From Favolaschia claudopus (Eukaryota > Basidiomycota > Agaricomycetes > Agaricales > Mycenaceae): DNA of 64,000 nt. The stretch covers positions 682,001-746,000 of the forward strand of contig JAWWNJ010000096.1 of assembly GCA_037176885.1 (NCBI GenBank), in the 5' to 3' direction. The notes below the pieces were generated by a model that made no database searches, had not been told where the DNA came from, and worked only from the letters and a program-made list of their open reading frames with translations. Below are positions 47,601-59,288 of this stretch, piece by piece (the first letter of the stretch is position 1; each line of letters starts with the position of its first letter). The position numbers and the translations under genes were made by a program.

Positions 47601-48021
47601 CGTTTGTCGATGGTTTTCTTGAGGATTTTGCGCACCATAGAAGTCGTAGAGGTATTGTAACCGGCGCCGTTTCTGATTTTCTTGGTCTTGTTTCGATACC
47701 ACTCCTTGATTCGCTGGAAGATAATAATTGTGAGCTCGTCTTTCAAATGTGTCAAACGGCGTAACTAACCTTATTCCTTTCTTCAAGCGCTGTGGCGAGT
47801 GTGTCGAGCTCCGCCTGCGTCAGGAGTCTTTCCTTCGGGTCGTTGTGATCAGGGAGTCCCAGGCGGCGTGCCGCGGGTGAGAGTCGGTGAAGCGCTTCTC
47901 GGACGAGAGGCCAGAACAGGTGTAGTTTATTTTCCGCCTGTTTGGTGATGTACTCAGACCAGAAACTCTCCAGCAGCGCGGTCTCGTCGGCGGTCGCCCA
48001 GCGTTTAGGTCCGCGTGTCAT
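44670..48021 (-). CDS. SANT/homeodomain-like DNA-binding protein, Ala/Pro-rich (985 aa)
   Basis: Eight exons on the minus strand join in phase to 985 codons: 48021-47770, 47713-47247, 47194-47066, 46988-46882, 46827-46548, 46496-46437, 46387-46328 and 46272-44670. Residues about 6-100 contain RWATADETALLESFWSEYI and RIKEWYRNKTKKIRN, resembling Myb/SANT or homeodomain-like DNA-binding helices. An acidic Asp/Ser run follows near residue 160. The centre (GETPNGNDFERF and neighbours) matches a family I recall as common in Agaricomycetes with unknown function. The long last exon is low-complexity Ala/Pro/Thr, then a coiled Arg/Glu segment and a Lys-rich tail suggesting nuclear location. A donor-like GTACGT before the stop leaves the last few residues uncertain. 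A chromatin or transcription role is inferred. Confidence 0.7.
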
Positions 48022-48870
48022 GATTGTGGAAGATGGAGGGTGTAGGATGAGAACGGGACGACGGGCGCAACAATGAGATGGTGGGGGGGATTTTTTCGGA
48101 GGGCAAGAGGGTGGGCAAAGTCTGTTTCACCTTAAACGTATGTCTTTCGTCTCTTGTTTCACCACTCTCTGACAAAATCGCTCTGCAGATCTCCCCGAAA
48201 CGGCTCTGACACAAGTCTTTTTGCTGTATCATATGTTTCTCTCTCAGAATGCGCGCAAAATTGGCTAAATTTCCTTTTTCGTTCTAGGTAACCTGAATGG
48301 GTCTCAAATCGGGCACCATATTGTTGTTTCTGATCGAAGCCGCCACCAACTGGTTCTCGTGGAACCGGATCGTTTCGCCCAAGTCCCCAACCTTGGCGAC
48401 GGCGCAAATCCAGAAAAGGTATTGTCACATTTCCGTTCCTATTCCCATTGCTTCACAGGATATTTAACAGGTCCTCGACGAGATTCGTCACACAATCAAT
48501 GTTGCGATCGACTTGATCATAGTGGTACCACAGGATGCCGATGCGATCCGCTTCCTTTACTCACTATCACCTCGTAGGGTAAGTGCCTTCTGCTTTGATT
48601 TCACTCAACTGTCCTAATTATTCTCCTATTTTCTTTGTATGTAGTTAGTTGTGGTCATTGTTAATGTACCCCTTCGTTGAATACAATTGAATGTCCTTAC
48701 ATTTGCGTTCGTTGAAATGAGTCGAAAGTGGTCTGCAACCCAGGGGTTCGGTAGCAAGCTCAACCTTAACTTCATCAAGACTTCAAAGATCCGTTGGTTC
48801 CAATGCTGTGTGCAGAATACGACGATCATATTGAATAGCAACCGGTAAATACAAAAACGAAAAATGCCGA
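48022..48870. other. Intergenic region between two minus-strand genes
   Basis: This 850-bp gap lies between the start of the SANT-like gene and the end of the dioxygenase gene, and should include the promoter of the former. Short frames on both strands have no recognisable features. Nothing further is seen. Confidence 0.5.
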
Positions 48871-50656
48871 TCAAGACTTTCCACCGAAACACGCCACATG
48901 GTCCGCCAACAGCTCCTCCGGCTTGGAAAACAGACTGATGCCCGCAGCATGTCGCTCACCGGGGACCCCATCAAACGACCGCTTCAAATTCCCCCCGCCC
49001 TCATTCAGCACCTTCTTCGCAGTCCGGAATTTATACTTAACATATCGGAACAGACCCCCGGCGGCATATTGTGTGATCGAATAGCGAGTTTCGTGTGGGG
49101 CGAGGGGCGTGTTGCCGTGGTGGATGACGGCCGAGGGAATGAACGCGGTGGAAGCTGCCGGAAACTCCACAACTGCATTCAGCTCCCTGAGATGCAAATG
49201 TGCGCTCTTGGTGGGATCGAAGTCACCCCCGCTGGTGATTGCGCACCATCCGAGCGCGCGGTTCTTGTCGTCGAGGTGCTCAAAGGTGGCTGATTGCGAG
49301 CCGAGATTGAAGGTAACCGAAGGAAAAATAGAGTTGGTGAAGTTGAGGCGAAGCGACGGGTCGTGCTCGAACAGATCCCGAAGGTCCGTGACGTAGTCTT
49401 TGAAGAGTTTGGGAGCCCAAGTCCGAAACGCGCCTAGTAGATTGACTTGATCAGTGATAATTGTTTATAATAGAAATCGTAGATACTTGATTGAAAGCCA
49501 CAAACCCGTCGCACGCTCTTGTTCCCGAGCAAGCTGTCTACGAGTGGTTGTTTCGCGTCCGAAATATCAAGGTTTCGCGGGCACTACAAAGTTTCAGCAA
49601 CATTGAACATCGGCGAAGGTGAAAAGGGAGACATACCGGCTGCCCTCCTCCATGAGACACGCCGCTCTGTAAGGTATAGAAGCGGCCTCGTCGATGCAAA
49701 CCAGCATCGTCCGCGAAGGCATTAGTCCGAATGCCCTCCTCCCGCGCACGCTTCATGGCCTCCCCCGCCTCAGCAGCCACCGACGGCCACTCGGGATCAT
49801 CCGGACCGCCCACAAACACAACGATGATCCGCCCATAACGGTCCAGGATCAGTAAGGGACGCCTGAGGAGAAAGATTGAACAAAGGAATGTCATGGACTA
49901 AAATGAGAAGACTTACCGCGCATCCCAGGAAACGTAAACGCGTTTCAAATCGTCGACCAGCTCTCCGACTTGAGGAAGCTGAAGCTTAGCCCAACGTGCG
50001 CTCTCCGGTTGATTTTTCAGCTTCGGTGGATTCTTGTCTCGCACTCCGAGCCAATGGCCCCCTTTAGTAGACCGGAGACCACTCGCGTCGAAGTCGACCG
50101 GCACATGCTGAGCAGACATAACGAGGTGAGCGGGAGCGGATGTGGTGGCCCAATTAAACGGGTTGGCGGCATTCCGTTGGCGTTTCTTTCGGCGGCGGTT
50201 TTTGTTGTATTCGATTTTTCGTTCCTGCGCATGGGAGAGACCGGAGGCCGGACGGGAGGACGAGTGCGAGGGTTGGGAATTGACGAGGGGAGAAAGAGGA
50301 AGTCGAGGTTGTGAGGCCGCAGGTGAGGAGGATCCGATTTTGGGCGGTGGTGGGTCTATAAAAGGAAATGAGAAATATTCGAAGATGAATTGTTGGGGCT
50401 GAGCGTGTATGGGCAATAACGGACCTGAAGTCCTCTCCTCTGCATCTGGGTGCCCCTCATCCTCTGAATCCTGCGGGTCCTCTTGCGTTCCACCGCTCCG
50501 ATCGCGTTCCATACCCTCGATCAACTCTTCAAGCGAAACCGCAGTCTGGTGAACTGCAAAGCCAAGGGCGGAGAGCTTGGCGGGATCGTAGGCGGTGAAG
50601 GTATCCCAAGGAGAAAATTGAGCACCGCTGCGAGTGCGTCGTGGCTCCTGCATCAC
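48871..50656 (-). CDS. Predicted 2-oxoglutarate/Fe(II) dioxygenase, TET/JBP-like (541 aa)
   Basis: Four minus-strand exons (50656-49917, 49862-49637, 49583-49487, 49433-48871) join in phase to 541 codons plus stop. Residues 1-190 are a Pro/Ser-rich and basic leader. A conserved block follows (ILDRYGRIIVVFVGGPDDPEW and SGVSHGGGQ), then the catalytic segment: His407-x-Asp409 in FEHLDD, a distal His459/His460 in IPSAVIHHGN, and Arg471 in HETRYSITQY. These fit the Fe(II) HxD...H triad and the 2-oxoglutarate-binding Arg of this superfamily. The segment GWCAITSGGDF resembles TET/JBP-like fungal proteins, which oxidise 5-methylcytosine or thymine; the substrate here is not shown. All residues are intact. 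The alternative is another Agaricomycete dioxygenase branch. Confidence 0.65.
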
Positions 50657-51081
50657 TAAGAATCTGTGGACATATATATTTAATTAGCTCGAGGCATCTG
50701 GAATGAATGGCGAGAAAACAGATAGGAAACGCGTAACAGAACCAGATCATCTTCATCATAGTACCTGTGGCAAGGAACAGCGATGAATCTGACGTGGTTG
50801 ACGCGTTCCTCGTCGTGGTCCTGACGACTTTCTCTGCCACCCATAGCGCCTATGGCAAGGCGCAGCAGGGGCTCGGAAGGACCGTAGATCTTCGAGGACG
50901 TGTATTTCAAGCAATAGATGAAAGGCACTTACCAGGAAAGACGATTGCCACCAGGTTTCGCAGATATGGGATGAGGGTAGAGAGAGAGAGAGGCGTGTGA
51001 GGCGTGTCCTAACATGGAAGGCATAGCCACAAATAGCCATAATCCCACGCTGTGACATCACGTTCAACAAACAATGTGGAC
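50657..51081. other. Upstream region of the dioxygenase gene
   Basis: This 425-bp stretch separates the dioxygenase start from the first base seen to be shared with copy 1. Only short non-conserved frames occur. It probably contains the dioxygenase promoter. Whether the duplication continues through it cannot be judged, because copy 1 is cut by the window edge. Confidence 0.5.
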
Positions 51082-51216
51082 GTGTTCTCTGCTCCATCGA
51101 CGCGTGTTTCCCAAATCCTAGTAAGCAGACTACTCAAGTAGTATACTTTCTTTATAATCTAACGTGTTTTGTTCCTTAGATTGACCGACGCTGGTCAGTC
51201 CCAGAAATTCATTCTC

Positions 51217-52076
51217 TAACCGGTCGAAACAAGTCTCTAACCGGTCGAAACAGGGCAGAGTTATCATATTCCGGGCCGTCAACCCCTCCGATGCACTCCC
51301 ACTTGCTTCAAAGGAGATTCTTCTTGGGTACAGGTGCTAGTTGAGTGTCTAAACTGGATCTCGAGCTGAACAGTAACTTATCGATATGCGTACCTGGTCG
51401 AAACATTTGGAAGTTGACTGCCATGTCTCACTGCCAACCTCGAGCCGACCCTCGGCAATACCTAGACCTGAAGCAAAGTATAGGGCATTTGAGCAATATT
51501 CACAACAATCCTACACGTCAATCGTAATGCAACGCTACACGTTCAAGTTTCCTTGTCCCCGAATCGCAACATTCACAAGCATCTCGATATGAGAAGTCAG
51601 AGGGATGGATGTACGCACCAAACTTTCGGGCGCTAATCTACTGGAACTGTGAACTACTAACTACTTGAAGACCACCCGCTCATGTTGCTTGGATTCAACA
51701 GACACCCATTTCTCAAGACAGGTACAGGTTTCGAAGACCTTCTGGAGATAAATTCCATAACCGGTCGAAACAATCTATTTTGCGGGTGAGTTTGACATTT
51801 CCCTTTGCTCGAGTACGTTCTATTGACCTCTTTATTTCAGACTACAATCTCACCCTTCACTCTCCTCTACTCAAGCCCGCCAATCCACCTAATGTTACTA
51901 TTTATTGTATAACCGGTCGAAACAACCAATCGGTGGTCCACGATTGAGTTCATTCTTGTTCTAGGTGAGAAAATCCAATGCAAAGAAGCTGCGCTTAATT
52001 AATGTGCTCTTCTCCTGTGGTTCTCCGAAGCTACTGTCACGAATTCCTCAGCTCAGGTCTCTAACCGGTCGAAACA
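51217..52076 (+). repeat. TAACCGGTCGAAACA motif cluster, copy 2
   Basis: Five perfect copies lie at the positions equivalent to copy 1 (offset 51,081). A sixth site at about 51392-51406 keeps GGTCGAAACA, one base closer to the consensus than in copy 1. Confidence 0.85.
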
Positions 52077-53270
52077 TAAATATATGTCAACACCATCAAA
52101 ACCCTGATCAGTCTTACCAAGAACCGTCATGGCCAAACCCGATGAAGACCAATTCTGGTATATGTACTCTCCGTTGTCAGTGTATAAACTTGCTAAGATA
52201 AGATTCCATGAAATCAGTCCAACTCGGGCCCGTCGTAAAAGCGACTCCGCAAAACGAGCAACTGCAGAGGCAAAGAAAGAGCGTCGAAGGCGATATTATG
52301 CTAGGGAGTGCGCCATTTTCTACTTGCTTTTGGCTTGCTTACTGACTGTTCTGAAGTGCGGAGAAAATACGGGAAAAGAATCGTCTTCACCTAGCTCACA
52401 AAAGGTATCTTGTGATTATATATTGAGTTCTGTGTCTGATAAAAGGCAGAGCGATCGCAAAAACGAAGCATTCGAGGGCTGAGCCGAGCCCAGCAGAGAC
52501 GACGCGACGCCCGGAGCTCACTACCGCTGAACTGGCAGTATCCGAAACACTTGCCCAGATGCAGGCAGACCGAGCGGCACAGGGAATCTCGTTTCGCCGC
52601 GCCAATCCACCCAACTCACCGACATCGAGGGGAGAGGAGGAGATGGCGATTGACAAAGAGTGCGTATCTTCATTGCCTGGAGAGTATACAATCAGGCAAC
52701 CGATTTGTGTAGAATCGCCGCGCTCTGGGAGCAAGGCGAGCGTCTTTGCCTATCCAATTCGGATGATGACATGGGGACGGGGGATCTTGGGTGTGTCGTT
52801 GTCATTTTACACAGTCAAGTGAAATTCAAGAAGATATATTGCCAGGGAAACAGCCAAGACAGATCGTCATCGGATTTCCTTAAGGTATAGAACCGAATCT
52901 CAGTTTTGTGAGATGATTTACATCCATTTGACTAGGGAACGACAACGTCGCCGATTACTCCTTGTTCAAAGTCTGGGCCCCAGGTATTCATCTCGCCACA
53001 CTCCCTCTCCTGAGCCTCCGAGTCCTGGTCCCAAGACACGGTTACCCAGTCTCTATGATAAACTGTTCAGCACCCGGCAAGAAGAAACGGAGCGGAAGGA
53101 CGGACCAGTGGACCGGTAGTTGTACTATCATATGCTTTTCTTGATGTTGACACACGGTTTCTTCCTGTTTCTTCTTTCAGGTCGGTTTGATTTTGATTCG
53201 GTAATCATTTGAGATAATAAACGGTAAGTATCTTCTGATTTCCTAGCGATCTCTCGCTCATCCAGTCAAT

Positions 53271-53572
53271 ATGAACCAGTATGAGCATGCAGTGATTCAT
53301 TCAAAGGCCCACATTCGAGGTATTAATTTGCTCCTTATACAACTTCAAGTACTTACTCAACGAAAATATTAGCGCGAGTTCTGGCCGTCCTTTGCGAACG
53401 TGTTGACCGCATTGAAATTCAAATCACTCGACTGCATCGTCAAAGATTATACGCACTGGGAAGCAGGCGAGGTGAATTGGAGGGCTTGAATCACCGGATG
53501 GAACGACTGGTTGCCGCGCGTCGGCGAGCATTGACTTTGCTTAGGATGATAAATACCGGACAAATCAATTGA
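53271..53572 (+). CDS. Small coiled-coil-like protein (82 aa), copy 2
   Basis: Exons 53271-53319 and 53373-53572 are identical in sequence to the copy at 2190-2491. The helical Leu/Arg/Glu-rich second exon is intact. Function unknown. Confidence 0.45.
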
Positions 53573-53602
53573 CGTACCACACATACTTTGACTACTGCTC
53601 CC

Positions 53603-54100
53603 ATGAGCTTTCTTGAAACCCCCCCCAATCCGTTCGGCCCAGCAGAGGATAAAGCACTGAAATTGGGTTCGTGCTTCAATTCAACCTAGAATACCTGGCT
53701 TGTTTCTCACTTTTTCTCAGAGGCGATTCAGAATCTAGGAAAACCAGCCACAGGTCGCCTACGCGAGTGGCTGGACTTCTATCAGCGGGGCATTCAACCC
53801 CCCACCGCAGCTCGTGCCACCGTTCCGGACTCGGATTATCACAAGGCACGCGGTCATGCCGCACAAATTGCCGTCAAGAAACTGCGGCTTCAGCTGAATG
53901 ACCAGGCGAAATGTACCTCGACGCGCCGACGCCACAGAAATTCGACGAAGTCCCTGGGCCACTCAGCCCATAAGGAAAATATTGAAAAGCGTATTGAGAA
54001 GCGAGCGGGAAAGGGGCACGGAGCGGGTGTTGGGAAAGCTTCGACGGTGGCGTATCTTCCCGTGCAGTGTCGGGGTGTTGTCTTTGCCTATGTAAATTAG
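53603..54100 (+). CDS. Hypothetical basic protein (147 aa), copy 2
   Basis: Exons 53603-53666 and 53721-54100. It differs from copy 1 by one Ala to Val change near the C-terminus and one silent change; the frame is intact. Function unknown. Confidence 0.5.
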
Positions 54101-54292
54101 TCTCCTGTGATTCTGTTACTGCGACCAAAATCGTACAAAACTGTCTGTCCCAACTTGGACATTATCCGAATTGGTCTTGACGGAACGGTCTTTCCGACAT
54201 CAATCTTCTGCATCAAGCTTCCATGATTGTAATCGGGGAAGCGGTGCACATCCAAAAACAGCCTAGTCTTTTTTTCGACCTCTCCCTTCACC

Positions 54293-55574
54293 ATGCGCCG
54301 TCAAACGCGTCGCCCTCGCCGCTCTGTCTCGCCCGCTCCAGTCTCGACTTCACTCAACCCCGACATTTGCCTTGAGGTCGCCCGCCTGAGCGATCGAAAA
54401 GCTCAACTTTCTTTGTGTCGAGTGTCTAAAGAAGTTTACCGCACCTTGCGGGTTCTCATCTATCAAAACATTTATGTGCGAGGGTCTGCGGCGAACGCGT
54501 TGGTGGATACATTGGATAAGAAAACGGATCTTCCTCCCATAGTGCGTTTTTGTGCCATAGAGGGTCTACTCTATCTAACCGTCTGAAAGGTTGAAAGCCT
54601 TTTGTTTGCAGACGAGGATGCGTTCGTCGACATCGCGCAGTGGGAGCGCGTCATTGTACAGCTCAAGAATCTGCAGTTTCTGGGAATCGCTCCCCTCATC
54701 CCACTACGTTCCTCCTGGATTCCCCGACTCTGCTTTCGCCTCTCGTCGTTTGAGTCTCTTTCCACCGTATCTGCCGTGTGGTTAGATTTACTCCGCCGAC
54801 AACCGTCCCTCAAACACCTTTCATTTGCGGACAGCTTCCACGGCGACATTCCCACTTCCAACGAGCTGCCGCTACTGCAAAGTATCTACGCTCCTGGCCC
54901 AGTTATCGCTCAATTCGCCAAACACCTTCGATTCCGGCACGTCCGCTTCGACTACGACAGATATTTGGCGTCTTGGAGCTTGCTTCCATCGGAAGCACTC
55001 GACTTCAGCTTGTCGTCTTCGAAAATCACCACGATCCGCATATCCGCCCCCGACCTCCTCAAGTTACTTACTCATGGTGCGCAGGATGTGCTATCCTCGC
55101 TCGAACACGTCGTTCTCGAGGAGGATCGTTCCTGGACAGATCATCTGTATACGAATATACCATTGGTAAGTGTTCGAATGCTCCTTTACTCTTTTTTTTT
55201 CTAACTGCGACACTCAGTCGACGACGTCGCTCGGGACAGTCGTAGCACAGCTCGACGGCTCCTTTCCCCAGCTCAAATCGTTGGTTCTGGTGTGCGCCTC
55301 CAGACGTGGGCCCTATGTTCGACGTAGGCTGCTGAATTCGCATGACGGGAATCATTTCGCGAATAGCTTGGGCGCGGTATGTTCCGCACCGGCTCTCCGC
55401 ACCTTTTGTTTCTTCACGACGACTAGCAAGGATTCGTGGGTGAGTTGGGGTACTGCCGAAGAAGCGAAAGTTCGCTTTCAGGCGTTTTCTTATTATGAAA
55501 CCTGGCGCGGGGGAGTTGAGGACTACGGCGACGAGTACAAGTACGTGTTGAATGAAGACTACGAATATCTGTAA
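54293..55574 (+). CDS. F-box/LRR-like protein A (389 aa), copy 2
   Basis: Exons 54293-54551, 54612-55165 and 55218-55574. No difference from the copy at 3212-4493 was seen. The divergent F-box-like N-terminus and Leu-rich body are retained, so both copies could be functional. Confidence 0.65.
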
Positions 55575-55827
55575 TTCTCGCTACAATTGATTTTCTGTTG
55601 CTTTACACCTTGGGGTCAGTCGTTGGAGGCACAATTTGAAGTTATTTTTTTACAATTGAATAATTTCTTGCAATTGATATTGGTTTTGTTGAGGTTGTTC
55701 ACGCGCGAATGAGTTAAGAAAACTGGTCAGGTGACCGTGTTGATGTTTGCAGGTGACCGTGTACTGTTGATCACGAACTTAGTATTTACCACCATCGCGC
55801 GTGTCGCTTCGTTTCTCTCTGCCCTCT

Positions 55828-57072
55828 ATGCCACCACCACCACAACCCGCCACCACAACAATGAAGACACCACTTGATTTGGATCTCATCTTTGAGGTAG
55901 CGCGCTGGGGCGGCCATCCGGAAATGGTCGCCGTTCTCCGACTTTCGCGGACCACATACTTTGCTTTTCGATGTATGCTCTACAGGAAGATCGTTGTTAG
56001 TGGACGTGCAGCAAAGAAGGTGGTGAGAACTTTGGCTCACCGGCCCCAGCTCCAACCGATGGTATGGCGAAAAACCCTCCCCCTTCATATCGGTTGCCTG
56101 ATTTCACGAAACTTTTTAGGTCGAATGCCTTTACTTCGGTGTCGGATCGGCAGTTTATCAGGAACAATGGGAACAGGTTTTCCCCGGCCTCGTAAATCTG
56201 ACGGTGCTCGAGATTTCGCCCCTGATTCCTCTGCCAAAATCTCTCCATCCTGCCATTACTTGCCGACTCAACCATTTCACCTGCAATGGGAGCATCAGCA
56301 CCACTTGGGCTGAATTTCTTGGCACTCAGCGTACCCTCGCCTCCATATTTGTCGACGGCGAGTTTGTTGGACCGTTCCCCTCACCTCAGCAGATACCGTG
56401 GCTGAGGTCAATCAAAGGACGACCCGCCGACATCGCTCAGTTTTCGTCACATTCTCTTCACGATTTCTGGTTCTGTGCGGACGGCATGAACACAGCGCCT
56501 ACGTTGCTTCCTGCCGACCTCATTCAATTTGGTACATCGCCTTCTACCCTCCTAGTCGTCCGCCTTTCCGCTCCCCAGCTTATCCAGCTTCTGGAAGCGG
56601 TCCCGCGTATCCTGCGAGGTGTTCGTCATATCGTGTTGGACGAAGACGAATCTTGGTCCCGATTCGTGCTTCCCCAAGAAAGATCGGTACGCCTGTTGAT
56701 GCCTCGTTTCTTTTACTTGACGCTGATCATGCATAGTCTTCAGCAGTTTTGAAGCGGCTGGCTATCTTACTCGGCGTCGGCGGTCGATTGCAATATCTGC
56801 AATCCCTGCTGCTCGTTTGTGCTCAGCAACGCCGGGTGGGTGATTCCCGGCCGATATTGCGGCGATCGCAAGCTCCTCGTTTCGCGAAGTACATTGGTTT
56901 GTACTGCACCGCACCGCAGCTTCGCACGCTGAATCTCTTTGCGTTGGACGGCTACGCATGCTGGACACACTGGCGCGAAAGTGCAGAGGTACTTGATTAC
57001 CAGGATATTGATTTGGATGATCACTGGCCGCCCGCAGATTTACAGGAGCCTCAATATTCCAATGTTTTCTAA
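55828..57072 (+). CDS. F-box/LRR-like protein B (378 aa), copy 2
   Basis: Exons 55828-56061, 56120-56686 and 56737-57072. No difference from the copy at 4747-5991 was seen. Together with copy A this makes four F-box-like genes in the window, in two tandem pairs. Confidence 0.65.
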
Positions 57073-57140
57073 TTCCTCTGCCTCCCCGGCGTCGTCTCGA
57101 CCCCCCAAATCCTTCTCAAGTATATAGACTCAATTATAAT

Positions 57141-57741
57141 TTATCTCGCGTGCCTGAAGACAAAATTGCGCAGGATCCGCCAAAATCTTGAACGGTGGTA
57201 TAAACCACCCAAGTTACTATAACTTCCGGTGCGTGTTATGGCTGTAAACTAGCTCCTTGAAACTGATCTCTGAAGATCTACATTAGGTCTCATTCGGAAT
57301 CTAAGACCAACAGAAATTGCGCCGGATGTGCCCAAATCAAGAACGGTGGTTTATACCACCATGTTACTATTACTTCCGGTGCGTCTTAATGCTGTGGAGT
57401 ACCTCCTTGAAACTGATTTGACTCTTTGAAGATCGACATTACATTTGCGCCGTTTGGGAATCAAGACCAACGGCGGTATATGGTATGGTATATACAGCGC
57501 GGTGAGTTTTATGGATTCTCTCTCCCTTCTCGGTATTCAATACATCCTATATCTACTCTCTCGTGCTTCTATCCCTCTATTGTGTCTGGTGCCTGAATAC
57601 AACGCCTGAATATGGAATTGTCTTGGATCCGCCCCAAATCAAAAAGAGTGGTATATACCACTCAGGTTACCGACTACGGTGTGTTCCAAACTCTTGGCCG
57701 ACCTCCTTGAAACTGATCTCGTTCCAAAGATCCGCACAACG
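57141..57741 (+). repeat. Tandem GGTGGTATAWACCACC hairpin units, copy 2
   Basis: This is the equivalent of 6060-6660, with three differences (positions 57270, 57312 and 57503). The three palindromes are all intact. Confidence 0.7.
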
Positions 57742-57903
57742 CCTTCATCAGAAGCCCCTCCATGCAATTCGCGAATCGAGTGAATTATGCCTCAATCCAG
57801 ATGCGGTATTTTTGTTTTTGTGTATATCCTCATTGAGACATTGCTGGCTTGACTTCAGTCTCCAGCCACCTTTTCTGTCCCTCCAGCGAACCCTCCAACA
57901 CCC

Positions 57904-59035
57904 ATGGACAATGGAATCCCGAGACCGAGACGGCGCCGCTCGCGTGAGTATGGCATTTGGAAATTTTCTCTGACAGGATATTGACCACTTCCAAATCAGT
58001 TCGTCCGCGCCCTCGGTTCATACTGATCCGTGCCCAGAGACCCCGCGTCCGCCCCGCTCCAACACCAAAGGACCAGTTGGCCACCCTCGCAACGCCGGAA
58101 GCCGAAGCGGCGTGGTGCGCAGCTTGGGATGGCTTAGGGAAGGTGTGCGTTCAGCTTCGCCCGCACAAACGGTCGTATTAACTAGGAGACTCAGAGATTG
58201 GAGGAGATCTTCAAAGGCTCCGATCTTCCACAGACTGCCGAGGAGAGATTGGAGAAAATCTTGGAAGAATGCGCCATTCCATCTCGAAACGATTTCAAAT
58301 TAATCAGCAAACGCAGGGGTAATCGGGGTTGCGAATCTTCAGGGGATCTGTAGACGGTAAATTGATTCTTCCGCGGTCTTGGAGTGTTGATAAGTAATGT
58401 TCCGATTCATTTCGTCTGCTGCTGTACTACCTCTCCCCCCGCTATGTTGTCTCCTTCAATGAAAACCGGTGCGCACCTCTTATTCTTCTGAATCTTTTGA
58501 GTTTTTACTGATCTGAATAATATTCAGATGATCTCCAGCGTGGAGAACGCTATATTCCTATGGATTTTGGAGAAATGATGCAAGTCTTCAGCGGCGAATC
58601 CAAAATCACCGCTGCTGTGATCACCTACGACTACCCCTGCCTTTGGGGACTTGGGATTACAGACGGCGAGCCTGTGGAACGTGCTTGGGCTGAGCAGACG
58701 CCGTGTGCAGAGGTGAGGATGATGCCCGCAGGTCAGCGTCGGTGTCTGGTATGCGGGAAGCTCGACTTGAACTCACTTTGGCGGAGGTATGTTGGGTTTA
58801 ATTGGATTCTTGAGGCGTGATAAATTGACGATCTTCTAGTTTTGACGCGAATTGTTTACTGCGTCGCGATGCGCGCGCGACTCGCAAGTTTGACGAGTCT
58901 GTTGCAGCAGATGACGAAACGCTGCCGGAATTGGAGGAGACGAGCAACGGCGATGAGGTGTTGGGGATTGAAGTCCGTGGTAATTGGAAGGTTTCTTCGT
59001 CTCCTTGCCTCTGTACCCTCAAATCGAAGCTGTAG
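57904..59035 (+). CDS. Hypothetical protein (253 aa), copy 2
   Basis: Exons 57904-57943, 58000-58142, 58195-58318, 58528-58786 and 58840-59035. It differs from copy 1 by one His to Arg change at the start of exon 4 and one silent change. The frame is intact. Function unknown. Confidence 0.5.
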
Positions 59036-59288
59036 TTAGTGTTTGCGCATTGAATGAGTACAGTGGAATCATCGTAAACGAGAAAACGGAGAAATAATAT
59101 TGATTTAATAGAGAGATAAGATGAACCGGAGCCCGGGAGATGGAGAGCCGGTGTGCATGTGACTCTGATAAGATTGTTGATGTTTGCTGTGACCCACCTT
59201 TGTCTCCTCGCGCTGGCGCGCTGGATCAGGAGGCGGATGTCCTGACGACGCCTCTCTTTCGTCTCGTCCCCTCGACTCACTCAGTCCA

